A stretch of DNA of 64,000 nt from Azadirachta indica (taxonomy: Eukaryota; Streptophyta; Magnoliopsida; Sapindales; Meliaceae). The notes under the pieces were generated by a model. It had not been told where the DNA came from. It searched no databases and saw only the letters and a program-made list of their open reading frames with translations. The stretch is taken from the NCBI GenBank assembly GCA_022749755.1, contig CM040451.1:14822357-14886356 (forward strand), given 5' to 3'. Numbering within the stretch: position 1 is the first letter of the stretch; every line of letters begins with the position of its first letter. This document shows, in pieces, positions 1 through 12,697 of the stretch. Both the position numbers and the translations under genes were made by a program.

Positions 1-273
1 GCCTCAAAAATTTTCTTTTTGCTTCCCCATAATTTGATGGGGTTTCTCTTGCTGTATTATTTTTGATAATGACAATGATGATACAGGAAACATACTTTTT
101 TTGGCCCTTTATTTTACTTTTTCAGGTATAACATTGCTGCATATGCATATAACATGTATATGTTTTTGAGTCCAGCAGTCTTGAGTATAATGACTTTTTG
201 CTTTCTTAAGTATGCATGACCATAGATTTAGATTTTGAATTGAAATAATGATTGAAGTTGTCTTCTTGTACAG

Positions 274-3200
274 ACCCCAGGTAACTATAGCTACAGCAAT
301 AATTTTTTGTCACCGATTCTTCATTCGTCAATCACATGCAAAGAATGATCGAAGGGTGAGTTTTACACTTATTTCACTTCAATTCTTCTTTGTCTTTTAC
401 CTCATTTGAATCCTTTTTTCGTTGGGAGATTGCATGCTTTGTAGTAGATGATGGCCCTGCAAAAGAGTGCTTTTGTTTATGGTTTTGTGTGGAATTCTAG
501 AAATTAGAAGCTTAAGCCATATATTGGTGCAAGAACAGATCATTTAATGCTTTTGATATGTAGCTTAGTTTCAGGATTTCATTCTGGTGGACTTGCAGTT
601 CCTTTTCGAAAGAAGAAGTGTATTTTAGTCATTGACTCTTTACAAATTCATTTTTCGTAGTTTTTTGACAAATATTTTCCTTCTATTGAGAAGTGTTGAG
701 AAGACCTGGCAAACATGTACGTGTTAGTCTTTTTCCTTACTTTTTGGTATTTCTCTGCTCCTTCAATTTGGACAGTGTTGTAAAAATGAAAATGAAAATA
801 AAAATGCAACTTATTAGGAGAAGACACGAATCATTTTTCTGGTATTTCGTAGTGAGATGCAATAATGGAATTTTCTTTTTTCGTGTTTTTGTAATTTTAC
901 AACTAAATGTGATGTGTTTGGTGTATGTGATCTGAGTGTTGTGTTGATTGATGGCGGCTAAGCCCTTTTTTTTTTTTTTCCTCTTTTGATTTATTTACTG
1001 CAGACATTGCCTTTTTTCAATTACAAATATATACTAGTGTTGTTAGAGAAAAAATTACAAGTTTTTTCGAACCAGACTTTGCATATATGATTCTTGCTTT
1101 ATTTTAAGCATACTTTTTAAGTCTTGCTTTCGTATAATGCTTAACCAAATACAAATTCCTCGCCCGAAAATACCTCCCACTTTATGCGATGATTGTTTTG
1201 AAGAATAGAACTGTGGTTATTGATATTTACATCAACATGAATATGTTCCAGGTTTCCTCTTTGAATGTGGAATTAAAAGTAGTTTATCCTTTGAAAACGT
1301 AAGATAAATCATTTGGTAGTTGACGGTTTTTCTTATATGCTAGTACAAGCAGTTGAGACAATTGACATAGAGCCTGGTGAATTCATCTTTATGGTAAAAT
1401 GTGTCATTATTTGCACTGGAATCTTATTTATACTTGGCTAACTTTGAAAAGCGTGCTTAAACTTCTCTACCTAATTCGTGGAAATTGCAAATGTGTTTGT
1501 TCTGATGACATTAGGATTTGCATTCTCATGGAAATGCAATTTGAGATGCTTTTCTATGTTCCTTCAATTTGTTTTTAACAGGTTTTATTCATTATGTATA
1601 TATGTGTTGTTTAGAAGTTTTGAATTTGGGCTTTGATTTGGAGGTGATTATATGTTATTTTCTGTGTTTTCACAAAATACTTTCACATTTAGACAATTTT
1701 ATATACATGTTTTTTATATTATGCATGACTCAGCTTGTTCATTCTTGTTATATACTCTAGAATTTTACAGGTTTTGATTCAGTCATATCTAATCAAAGCC
1801 TAAATCAGAGTATAAGGATAATACTTCTTGTTTTGCATGAAGATGCCAACTAGCTTAGGAGAAGGGTTTGGTTTGAAATTTGCCTATGTTAGCCTTATAA
1901 AAGCTAATTATTACTTGGAAAGAGTCTTATTTACCTTTTTACTCTTTATTATTTTCTTTTAGGAAACATTACTTAGCAAGATAAACAAAATAAAAGAAAA
2001 TCTTCTCTTAGCTGGACCAAAAAAATCTTTCAGCACTCACATTCCTTCTGTCTATGTGACATCGCGTAGCAAAAATGGTTGTTTTAATTTTACTATCCCC
2101 TTTTCTAGCTTAATCATTTCTTCTTCTGACCATACAGGCTGGGTATTATAATGATTCATAGGATAATCTCATTCTATTTCCATTGATTTCTCAGTATTGG
2201 TTTTTGATATTTTACCAATAAGGATTCTAGGCCCAATCAACACAGGAGCAGTGATTGAAAGAAAGTTCCAATGATGTGTTTTTCTCCTTTTGGCATATGA
2301 TGTGTCTGAAAAATGGCAAGATGAGTAATCATCTTTTTGTTCCTTGCAATATATCAAGCGAGTGGGCTAAAGTGAGTAAAGAAGCTAAAATTTCCTGGGT
2401 TATCATGGATTCTTGTAGTGTCATACTTGGAAAATCTTTTTGGAAAGGGAAGAAAGAGAATTATCGGTGGGATTGTGTTGTTTTGGCTCTTTTATGGGTG
2501 TTGTTGCCAGAGATAAACAACTACATTTTCGGAGAGAGAAGGGAAGAAAATGTAGATGGCTTGTGGGATAGAGTTTGGCCTTTTGCTTCTTTTTGGACTT
2601 TGGTCTCAGAAGTCTTTAAAGATTGTTCTTTGGGGATAGTACTTGTAGATTATTTCCTCTCCCCTAATCTCTTTTTTTTCCCCCTTTTGTCGACACCTTG
2701 TCCACTTTTGTTCCCTGCGTCTATCTTCAATCATGATAAATCTTTGTTTCTCGATAAAAAAAGAGTTTGGGTCTGGTTAAGTTGTACAAATAATTTGATA
2801 CACCACCTTTGATATCTTGTAAATCTGTCTTCCTTCCAGAAAATCTTTTTAACCTTGATAGCTTGATTATGTTTATCTTCTCGTATTTTCATCTGAGAAA
2901 CTTTTAATTTTTCCTCTGATGATTTGACTGTTGATTGAGATTCTTTATGATATATATTTGGAAATAGCTGTAAATGTAATTTTGTATTAAAGAGAGAAAT
3001 TAGTGTAAGAGGTTGAATGCAGAAAGTACAAAATCGATGCGAAAATTTATCTTTCTGGTGCCTGCCTTTTATTTGTTTTGCAGACCATTGCAACTGTGTG
3101 TATGTTCCTTGCTGGGAAAGTTGAAGAGACCCCTCGTCCTCTAAAGGATGTCATTATTGTTTCTTATGAGATTATTCACAAAAAGGATTCCTCTGCACCC

Positions 3201-3321
3201 CAGCGGATCAGACAACAGAAGGTGTTCTTCATACTAATGATGTTTTCGCCTATACTGTCTGTAGTTCCCTATCCTGATATTACTAGCTTGAGTTGTTGCT
3301 TTCACTTAGCCTCGTATTGTC

Positions 3322-3385
<64 letters not shown>

Positions 3386-5648
3386 CTCGTGTACCTTTCT
3401 GCTTCTCATCCTATTCAATGGGAGCATGAATTTTCGTTCTGATCGTTCTGTGTTTCAGTGAAGCGTTAAATATAAAATGACCATGAGGATGGTACCATTT
3501 TGATAGCGATCTTCATGAAAAATGTTTCTTTTTAAAAATATCATGATTGTGCTCCAGGAGTTCATAATAACTCTGCAAAAAGCTACGCCTTGTTCTGTAA
3601 TATGTCAGATTTTTTTAATTAAATTCATCGTCAGAAAATTTTTCCCAGCCCCCTTGATTCAATACTGTTACTCAGAATTCACTTTTTTAATCTCCAACAG
3701 CTGTACCATTGGTAAATTATCTCCTTGCTACCTTTGTTTATATATTTAATTATTTTTTTTGCTGTCTGGTTTGTTTAATGCGTAATTGTTATTCTTGTAG
3801 CTTACTCATTTATCCTTATTTAACATGCAGGAGGTATATGAGCAACAGAAAGAGCTTATTTTGCTTGGTGAGAGGGTTGTACTTGCCACTCTGGGATTTG
3901 ACCTGAATGTTCATCATCCTTATAAACCTCTTGTTGAAGCAATAAAGAAATTCAAGGTTGCACAAAATGCCCTTGCTCAAGTTGCATGGAACTTTGTAAA
4001 TGATGGGTATGTTTAAGAAGCTGTTTTCTTTGACTTTATAATATTTCACTTCCTCCTCTTTCTCATCTTCGTACACTGGAAAGCGGGTTGCAGGCTGAGG
4101 ACTTCGCTCTGCCTGCAATTTAAGCCACATCATATTGCGGCAGGTGCCATTTTCCTTGCTGCCAAGTTCCTCAAAGTGAAGCTTCCATCCGATGGTGATA
4201 AGGTCTGGTGGCAAGAATTTGATGTCACCCCACGTCAATTGGAGGGTTGGTATCCTCCCCTATTTTTCATATTAAATACTAGTGGACTCTATGGGACAGA
4301 CTTTAAACAGCCCCATGGTACTAATGCTGTATATGGTTGTTTGCTTGCAGCATCTGACTGATGAGATTTTGTTAAAAGTTTATCCCAATCAGATGATTGT
4401 AGCTATCCTTCTTTATCATTAACATGCATAATAGGGACTTTATCTCCATCTCTAATAATGGATAATGCAGTCTATCTGATTTTGTCGAAAAGTCAGTAAT
4501 GGATATATATGCGAAATGTGTGCCATGGGTGCCATCTGTCTTGTGTGGCTGTCCTTTTGTGTCCTTTACGTGCCTGAAATTGGATAATGTCTAAATCATC
4601 ATGGTAATTTTGTCTTGCAGAGGTTAGCAATCAAATGCTGGAACTCTACGAGCAAAATAGAGTGCCACAGTCTCAGGGTAGTGAAGTAGAAGGAAGTGCT
4701 GGTGGCACATCAAGTCACCGGGTCTCAAAAACACCAGGAGCAACTGAGGAACAGGCTTCAAAACAGCTGTCATCTCGTTCGGCAACTGAACACTCACATC
4801 CAGACAATGGAGCATCATCAAGAACTGCCCAAAATAATCAGAGTAATGATGATGGAAGTGGAGAGATGGGTAGTGTTATTAACGAACATAAGGCAGATGC
4901 AGAAACTAAAGATAATCAACATTCTGAGCAGTTGTCTTACAAGGAGAACACAAGAGAAGTTCCAAATAAATCCAAGTCGGTGTTGGAGCGAACTGGTGAA
5001 GACCAAGGGCGGGCTGCAGGAAGGAATAGCCTTGTAGAAGCAGGAGAGTGGAGAGATGATGGTGCATCACGTAAATCTAGTAGCATTGCTGGTAGAAGTC
5101 TGGATATTCGGGAAGGTCATGTTGGCCAGTCTCCCAAAGATGCTATTAAGATGATTGACGAGGATAAGGTGAAGGCAATACGCGAGAAAAGGAGGAAGTC
5201 TCGTGGAGAACCAACAAGGAAAAAAGATTTTATGGATGAGGATGATCTTATTGAGAGGGAGCTGGAAGATATTGAAATACCAGCTGAGGATGAGAAAACC
5301 AAGCGGGAGCAAAGGCAGAGCTGGTCAAAACCGCACGAGAACACAGATCATGGTAAAGACCATGTGGAAGTTGGAGAGGGGAACCAGTTGAGCACGAAAG
5401 GACAGTCATCAAGGGGATTGGAAGCTGAGAATGCCGAAGAAGGGGAAATGGTTGATGATGCTTCCCCTATGCTGAACAGTCGGAAAAGAAAAGCTGGGAG
5501 CCCGTTGGATAGACAGTCAGAAGGAAAGAAGCATCACGAGTATATGTCGAGTTACAACCATGATAACATAGAAGATGGACACAGGATGAGTCGGTCTAGC
5601 TATGCAGATAGGGAGTACAGAAGACATGCACAAGAAAACCATCTGTGA
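274..5648 (+). CDS. CYCT1: Cyclin T (CYCT1 group), 5' end missing
   Basis: Regulatory subunit of the P-TEFb kinase. Known plant cyclin Ts pair with CDKC kinases to phosphorylate the RNA polymerase II tail in the nucleus. Coding exons: 274-355, 3084-3221, 3831-4006, 4094-4245 and 4621-5648; phases agree and all introns are GT-AG. The donor after 3221 (GTGTTC) is weak. The visible 524 residues begin inside the first cyclin fold ([20 protein letters not shown]), run through [14 protein letters not shown] and the second fold ([35 protein letters not shown]), and end in a long charged, disordered tail. The tail contains [16 protein letters not shown], an acidic stretch [14 protein letters not shown] and a basic SRKRKAGSP. 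The N-terminal part (roughly 70 residues in relatives) lies upstream of the window. The 2.7-kb intron after 355 holds a LINE fragment. Identification is secure; the exact paralogue is not. Confidence 0.93.
2250..2765 (+). mobile_element. 3' end of an L1-type LINE (ORF2 tail) inside the cyclin T intron
   Basis: The reading frame from about 2285 to 2670 encodes the C-terminal part of a plant LINE ORF2 (the zf-RVT region). It shows a zinc-knuckle remnant ([17 protein letters not shown], with later Cys and His residues), then [19 protein letters not shown], a Trp-rich [18 protein letters not shown] (normally LWVIWLERN) and [15 protein letters not shown] short 3' tail ends in an A-run near 2757-2763. 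There is no reverse transcriptase domain, so this is a 5'-truncated dead copy. It lies in the same orientation as the host gene. The call rests on remembered family sequence. Confidence 0.75.
3327..3388 (+). repeat. (GT)n(CT)n compound microsatellite
   Basis: About 14 GT units run directly into about 13 CT units, in the cyclin T intron between exons 3084-3221 and 3831-4006. Confidence 0.95.
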
Positions 5649-7108
5649 GGCAAAAAGATAGCTATAATTGGCATTACATGTTCACTATATTATTTGGTCA
5701 CCTGTGACTGACCGTTGGTATGATCTTCTGGAAACAATTATTTAACTGGTCAGTCTGATCTTTGGATACACAAAAAAGAGGAAAAAAAAAAAAACTTTGC
5801 TGATTGTATTACAATTAGTTTTGATTTTGAATTGCCTATAATGGCTTAAATCTTCATTGTAAAACATGCCGAAGAATGAGGCTGCTTCAATCTCCTTAAT
5901 GATTAATGAAATGCCCCAGCAGGGTAAGGGAATTTTTTTTTTTTTCCGACAAGATTTTGGCCGAAAGACCTACTTTTGGGAAAGAAAATGATGTATTGTA
6001 TTAGAATCAAGCTTAACAGAAAACCTCGTCTCTCTTATCTTCCTCATTGTTGTTACCAATTTAACTCAAATGGGTTTTGTTTTAGAGATTCAATCTAAAC
6101 ACCTTTCATTCTTTAGAACTAGAAAACTAATATGTCTTATTATTGTTTTATCTGACTAGTTTTTATTAGTAAAGGTGTATTTAAAAATTAATTTAAAACA
6201 CAAACAAGTGGAGTCTCAAGCAAAGGAATGGGTGACAAGATCCAAAAGAGACTTGGTGTTATGAAAAATTAAGCAAATAAAAAACAAACACAAGCCCAAA
6301 TAATGTCAAATTTATGTGAAAATTCTTTGAAATTTTCAGAGAAAAGAATTACAAAAGAAAGAGTCGGATTTTCACTCAAAATGAAGACGAAAAATAATAT
6401 ATGATTTATCCTAAAATCTTATATTATATCAGCGTATTTTAATATATTATATCAGTTATTAAATATAAGTTGCAAATTTTACAATTAGATATATAAGAGC
6501 AAGTATGTAAATGACCGATTATATATTAAAAAGAAAGTATACAAATGATCGATTATATATTAACCACAAAAAAAGAGAGAGAGAAATGTAACATTTTTAA
6601 GGTAATTTTATTTATAAAAAAATAATATTATTTATTCAAAAGTTGTAACAATAATGTAATATTATCATATACAAATAGATTATAATTTGTATAAAAATTT
6701 ATATATCTAACATTACTAATACGTATCACTTCCCAAAGCTATTGATTAATCTTTCACATTTTCTTATTCATCTTAATTTCTTATGGTATTATGCTATCAT
6801 TAGTTCTAATCATACATCAATTGATTTCCCATGGGCTTGAGATTCAGATTTAGAGTATATTAACAAAGTAATGGTCAGATTTAAGGGAAAATATAAAAAT
6901 GTTATGGGCTGTTTTTATTTCCCCTTGTTTAGTCACTGAACAATAGTCTTGACCTAATAACACATTTTAGTTTAGATATCTAAATTAGAAGTTCGTGTAA
7001 GGCACAAGAACACATCGACCATGAAAGTAGATCTCTTATCCAGAATTGTAATAGATAGAAGATATCATAGGCAGACAATCTAAAAGCCACATCACAATAA
7101 CCTCTTAA
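5649..7108. other. Cyclin T 3' flank and AT-rich spacer
   Basis: The stretch just after the cyclin T stop (to about 5930) is the likely 3' UTR. The rest is AT-rich spacer with short A and T runs. I see no gene in it. The promoter of psaF begins at about 7.1 kb. Confidence 0.5.
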
Positions 7109-7305
7109 CCAATCACAACTTTCCACCTCAGCTTGTCTATTCCATTCTCACCTTATCCTACTTCTCACCACTAATCTCTCTTCCCCAGAATCTAAAAACC
7201 ATCTCTCCACACTCTCCACTCAAATTCTCTTACCTTCTTCTCATTCCAACACGCACAAACCCTAAGAAAACAAAATATACAAACTTTGCAAAAAAGAAAA
7301 CAAAA
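7109..7305 (+). promoter_or_regulatory. psaF promoter elements and CT-rich leader
   Basis: A CCAAT box lies at 7109-7113. A GATAA-type I-box core reads on the minus strand at 7153-7158 (TTATCC). From about 7160 to 7255 the + strand is strikingly C/T-rich (ctctcttcccc, ctctccacactctcc, cttcttctcattcc), followed by an A-rich run up to the ATG. CT-rich leaders are known regulatory elements of spinach nuclear photosynthesis genes, including psaF. No clear TATA box was seen. Function is inferred. Confidence 0.45.
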
Positions 7306-7968
7306 ATGTCTCTCACAATTCCAACAAATCTCTCAAAACCCCTTTTGAAGCCAAAATCAAGCTCTCCTTTGAGCCCAAAATCATCAAAATCTATGATCAT
7401 ATGCTCAGCTGAGAAACCTTCTTCTGCTTCACCACTCCAAGCTTTCTCTGCTGCCCTTGCTCTCTCCTCCATTCTCTTATCGGCCCCACAACCCGCCGTC
7501 GCTGACATCTCCGGCTTGACTCCATGCAAAGAATCCAAACAATTCGCCAAACGTGAGAAACAGCAGCTGAAGAAGCTTGAATCTTCTCTCAAGCTGTATG
7601 CTCCCGACAGTGCACCAGCACTTGCTATCAAGGCAACCATGGAGAAAACAAAACGCAGGTTTGAGAACTACGGTAAATACGGTTTGCTCTGCGGCTCAGA
7701 CGGGCTGCCGCATTTGATTGTCAGCGGTGATCAGAGGCACTGGGGTGAATTTATCACTCCGGGACTTCTGTTCTTGTACATCGCTGGTTGGATCGGGTGG
7801 GTTGGCAGAAGCTATCTGATCGCTATTAGGGATGATAAGAAGCCTGCAATGAAAGAGATCATCATTGATGTTCCTTTGGCTTCGAGGTTGCTGTTTAGAG
7901 GATTTAGCTGGCCTGTTGCTGCTTACAGAGAGTTCGTTAATGGTGAACTTGTTGTCAAGGACGTTTAA
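7306..7968 (+). CDS. psaF: Photosystem I reaction centre subunit III (PsaF), plastid precursor
   Basis: PsaF sits on the lumenal side of photosystem I and docks plastocyanin for electron delivery to P700. The 220-aa intronless ORF has the full family layout. Residues 1-66 form a bipartite targeting sequence: a Ser/Lys-rich stromal transit peptide, then a hydrophobic lumen-transfer segment ending AVA before Asp67, leaving a mature protein of about 154 residues, the normal size. The mature start [19 protein letters not shown] contains the Lys-rich helix used for plastocyanin binding. The [16 protein letters not shown] stretch, the membrane segment [20 protein letters not shown] and the C-terminal [19 protein letters not shown] are typical. 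The first ATG of the ORF is used and follows an A-rich leader. No defect is seen. Confidence 0.97.
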   Translation: MSLTIPTNLSKPLLKPKSSSPLSPKSSKSMIICSAEKPSSASPLQAFSAALALSSILLSAPQPAVADISGLTPCKESKQFAKREKQQLKKLESSLKLYAPDSAPALAIKATMEKTKRRFENYGKYGLLCGSDGLPHLIVSGDQRHWGEFITPGLLFLYIAGWIGWVGRSYLIAIRDDKKPAMKEIIIDVPLASRLLFRGFSWPVAAYREFVNGELVVKDV

Positions 7969-7990
7969 TCACTGAATCTCTGGTTAGTTT

Positions 7991-8014
7991 CTTCTTCTTC
8001 TTCTTCTTCTTCTT
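7991..8014 (+). repeat. (CTT)n microsatellite
   Basis: About eight CTT triplets in the psaF 3' UTR, just after the stop codon. Confidence 0.9.
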
Positions 8015-9099
8015 ATAAAAAATTCATGTATGATTAAATTTAAGGCTTGTTTATTGTTTATTTGTTACTTCATCAATATTGTTGAACTGAACTTAATTAT
8101 TTATTTAAGTCATAAATTTGTTGTGAGTTTTAGATTAAAATTGTTATTATGTTAATTTATAAGTATATGTATCTATGATCTTGTAGTTAAGACAGAGGGA
8201 TTAATTGGACAGAAGGGAACAGCAAGAGGAGCATAACTGATATTGGTTGAGGAGAGAAGAGGAGAGGAGAAATTGTTGTTTGTCTGTATCTAAATTTGTA
8301 AAACTTGTGATTTTGATGTTGATACTAATCAAAGGCATCTTCTCAATTAATTTGCTTCCTATTTTATACATATTTGTATGCATGTAAATCAATGGAATTA
8401 AAATGGAGAGAAGATGATAATTAACCTGTGTTTTTTGCAAAATGGGTAAAGAGATTAGCAGGCAATCCTTCCTTAAGAAAAGTTTTAAGGTAATCCTAAC
8501 CCTAATTGATCATCAAAAAGGAAAAACTAAAATGATGGAGAATTAACAAAACAAATGAAGATGTTAATTGGTCTTGCTTTGTTATACTCCATGTAATGCT
8601 TCTTGTTAAAATAAATTATATTGTATATTAGTGAACTGGTGTAAGGTGGGAGGACTGTTCCTTTAAAGAATGCTACATGCTTTAAAATTGAATGTAGAGA
8701 AAATCTTAGATAGAATATACGATGTCATCTATATATTCGACTAATAAAGTTTTGTCACATACACATTTATTTTGAAATTAACCAATAATCTCAATGAGAA
8801 TAATAATGGAGATAAAAGTTAGAATACATGTTATATTTTTGTTGATACTCTTTTTCTTCTTGAATGTATATGCGGTATAGTTTTCCCTAATATTTTCTCT
8901 TTTACATATGTACACTCGATAATAATTTGAAAATTTTTCCATTTTAACCACTATTCATACCCAATTTTTATGTTTGATTACATAATAAATTTCTTTTTTT
9001 ATTTTTGACCAAACACATTTTTTGGAGTATTTTGTCTTCAAGATCAACTTAACAAATATTTTCAAATATGTTTTGGACTCAAAAGTGTGGTTAAATTAC

Positions 9100-9215
9100 G
9101 CTTAAAAGTATAGTTTTTAGTACACTTTTGAGTATTTTGTATATCATAAAGTATATTAACTCGAAAATGTATTTTATAGAGCTCGAAAGTGTACTATAAA
9201 CTATACTCGAATGTA
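9100..9215. repeat. Imperfect foldback with repeated CTCGAAAGTGTA motif
   Basis: The left arm (about 9102-9140, tatagtttttagtacacttt) pairs with the right arm (about 9180-9215, gaaagtgtactataaacta). Further copies of the same motif in both orientations follow to about 9290. It may be a decayed MITE. Confidence 0.5.
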
Positions 9216-9322
9216 CAGTTTTTAATGCACTTTCAAGTGTTGTATATATTACACTTTTAAGCATGTTACTACTCGAAAGTGTCATAGTCGAATAGTTTGT
9301 GTAATCTATAGAACACATCACG

Positions 9323-9398
9323 ATTCTAAACCACCTCAAATTTGAATGATAATAAAGTTAATTCTAAACCACCTCGAATTTGAATAATAATAAAGTTA
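9323..9398 (+). repeat. 38-bp tandem duplication
   Basis: Two adjacent 38-bp units (9323-9360 and 9361-9398) beginning attctaaaccacctc differ at two positions. Confidence 0.9.
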
Positions 9399-12237
9399 AG
9401 GATTTGGTCAAATTCTATTCAAAAGTTTTTGAATAAAAGAAATGGTAAGAACGTCGAACTCAGTCTTCTTGCTTGTAAGTCTCTAAGAAATCATTTGGTT
9501 GTGTTAATTAATTAGCACAATACGTATCCCACAAATAAAGAAGGCTATCCCATTACACATACCATGCACATTGGCCCAACGTTACAAAGTAATAAGCCCA
9601 AATCTATGAACAAGATTTGCTTTGACCTCAACAAGGCATATCCACCCATTTAAGCCCCCTCAATGAAGAAGATCAAAATTCCAATAAGTAAAAATTCACT
9701 AAAAATTTTTAACTACTAAAATTAAAGTTAAAAGAAAAACAGTTAACATTAACAATAATCATAATTTCTATTTAGAATTAAATCATTGGGCTCTACCTTT
9801 ATTTAATATTTTAGATTATAGCTTTGCAATGCAGTTTATGATTTGATTTATGAAGCTAATGATGCTAGCGGTGGAAAATTATGTCGTTATTACCTTTTAT
9901 GAGGTATAAACACTCTGACTTTTTACTTAAAAAAACATATTCATTAATAGAGTCTTAGGCAACGACTAATTCCTAATTTAGAGTTACATTTTTGCTAATT
10001 AAACGGCCCAATCACTTTCCTCGATGTGATTGCATCTTTCATCCCACTAATATTCTTCTCATCGTAAATATATATATTTATATATAACACATAGGAAGGG
10101 ATCAACAATTTATATATATATATATATAATTGGATTTAAATAGTTTTAACAATTAAGATTAAAATAAGTGTAATTAATATGTAATAAATGTACGATTATT
10201 AATATATATATAAGATATAATTTTAATCGTTTAAAAATATTTAAATTCTGCAGTTTATAAATAATATAAAAAATGAGAATATTCTGTTGTACAAAATAAA
10301 GTAAAAATAGTGGTAAATATACAAAATATTGTGGGAATTTATTGATTAAAAAAATGTTATTATTAAAATTTAGGCCTAAAAACATAGAAAACCAGTGTGA
10401 ACAAGTGCTTTTTTCTTTTTTTTTTTTTTTGGGGGGGGATGATCCAATTAATTCCAATGGGCTATAAAATTCCAATTGATGTAAATTTCTGTCCTAGCTA
10501 CCATGTGGGGTAAACTACCAAAATTCTTCATCAAGAAGTCTAAATATAGACTTAAATATATATAGTAGTGAAATGATTGGTGTTTTTAGGTGGATTTCAT
10601 GTAGAATCCCATGCTTCAACAAATTTATATATAATTATTAACTAATTCAAAGAAACAATAACCTAATTCTCTCAAGACATTAAAGTAGATTTCGTTGATT
10701 GATTGATGGGAAAATAGAAAAGGCAACAAAATTTTCAAAAGCCTATAGAGTAAACAAGTGCTTTTAATTAGCCATATTAACCACCACAAAACTAAAAACT
10801 AGGTTACTATTTGGTTTCTAATTCCTAAGCAAGACTTCATCATTGTGTTATTTGAATGGTGAAGGAGGATCAATATGTGAAATGACGTCAATGTTTTTCT
10901 TTTTATCATTTTATCTTTTTTTCTATTACAATTTAATTACCTTTTCAATTATCTAAGAGACATTACGCAAATCGGATAATTGGACTTAGTATTTTCACTT
11001 ACATAAGACCTTTTGAATAAGATTGTGTTATATTTAAAAACATATATTAATGTATGCTTTATAATAAACATTAAAAAAAATTATAATTAGTCTACTTTAA
11101 TTGTGTGAGAGAAGAAATTAGTGATTGGTGATTGTACAAGTCACAATAATTTAGACAATATGAGTGTAGAAATTGGTGAACATAGATGAAGAAACATATA
11201 CATATATTATAGATTAATCTTTATTTTGTTTGTATCTAACTTGATGAGTCAATTCATCCAATAACAGAGTTAAAAAAGGATAATTAAAGAGATAAAATGT
11301 TTAAAAGATAAAATTAGTCGATTAACATATTAAAAATAATTAATAAATTAAAAAGTAAATAGATAAATCTGCAAAGTTATAAGAGTTAAATGATATATAA
11401 ACTTAACAAATGGATCTAAATTATAAATATTACAATAAAAATTTTAAAAAAAATTGGAGTCCGAAGGGGTTAGATACTTACCTAATCAACATTTAAATTT
11501 GGCGCTACCCAAAAATATATACAGTTTGACAAAAAATTTTGATTAATAGAAAAAACGAATCTACTTTATTGTGACTATTGTTAATTTTTAACTTTGAATT
11601 TAGGATTTCAACTTTAAGATGTTTAAATTTGTAAACAAATTTTCAACTTTTGGTATTATTATATAGTATTATGAAGAAAATTTACGTCTCTTATAATAAT
11701 TTTATGTTGCTCAATAGAACATTTTAAAAATTGAATAGTATTAGGTTACAGTTTAATAGATATTATATTTATTAAAGATATAGTCAAAACGAGAATAGTG
11801 AGATTGATATATAATAATACTTATTAAATTATACATTGGAATTTGAATTAGTTAATTATTCGGCACGCATCGATCAGAGATTAACTTTTGAATTAATGTA
11901 GTAAAACATTCCTTTTGAAAATGTTCAACAAAATCTACCATTCATGCATCATCAGTAATTTTACATATAATATATATATATATATATATAATATTACTGG
12001 TTTTAATTAATTATAGATAGATAATGACCTTAGCTTGCTGTTGTTGTTTTTGTTGTTCTTTGTCAAACGCAATAGGTAAGACTTTTCTTACCAACTCAAC
12101 ATCTAATTTCAACTTCCTCCTTCAACCTTTAGCAATTCCAACATAATATACTTTCATACTTAAATAAATTAATGAATGGGTGAAAACAAAAATAAAAGGA
12201 AATACAAGAAAATCAAATTCTGTGATTGAAATGCTAA

Positions 12238-12288
12238 TACATACATACATACATGTATGTATGTATGTATGTATGTATGTATGTATGT
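12238..12288. repeat. (ATAC)n/(ATGT)n palindromic microsatellite
   Basis: An ATAC/ACAT tract is followed directly by a TATG/ATGT tract, giving a self-complementary array that could form a hairpin. Confidence 0.85.
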
Positions 12289-12697
12289 TTATATGTCTAT
12301 GGTATGTAGGTACAACAACACAACATAATTTAAATTAATTTCATGCCAAAGATGAGAATTAAAAATTTTAAAAAAAAAAAAAAGGTTGGCCACAATATTG
12401 ATCACAAGCCCCATTACATAATAACTCTCATTATAATTATATAATTAAAGTTAAAAATTATATACAAAGTACAATATATAGTCAATAATTAAGACCAAGC
12501 CTCCATAAACCATGTAATAATTAATATATAAAAGTGTATATAGTAAGGATATAGTAAATATAAGAAAATGAAAAATGAAAAATAAACAGAAAAGAAAGCC
12601 CAAAATTAATTTATAAATCTAAATATATATATTTATATATATTAATTTTTTATAATAATATATAGTAGAAAAGTAAAGAAATGTCTGAAAAAGATAG

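Larger units (their letters stand above)
8015..12697. other. AT-rich spacer between psaF and the LBD gene
   Basis: No ORF here resembles a known protein and base composition is strongly AT-biased. It contains a foldback at 9100-9215, a 38-bp tandem duplication at 9323-9398, (AT)n runs near 10105-10130 and 11965-11990, a T-then-G homopolymer near 10415-10438, and a palindromic microsatellite at 12238-12288. The last part (about 12.3-12.7 kb) is the likely 3' UTR and downstream region of the minus-strand LBD gene. Confidence 0.5.
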
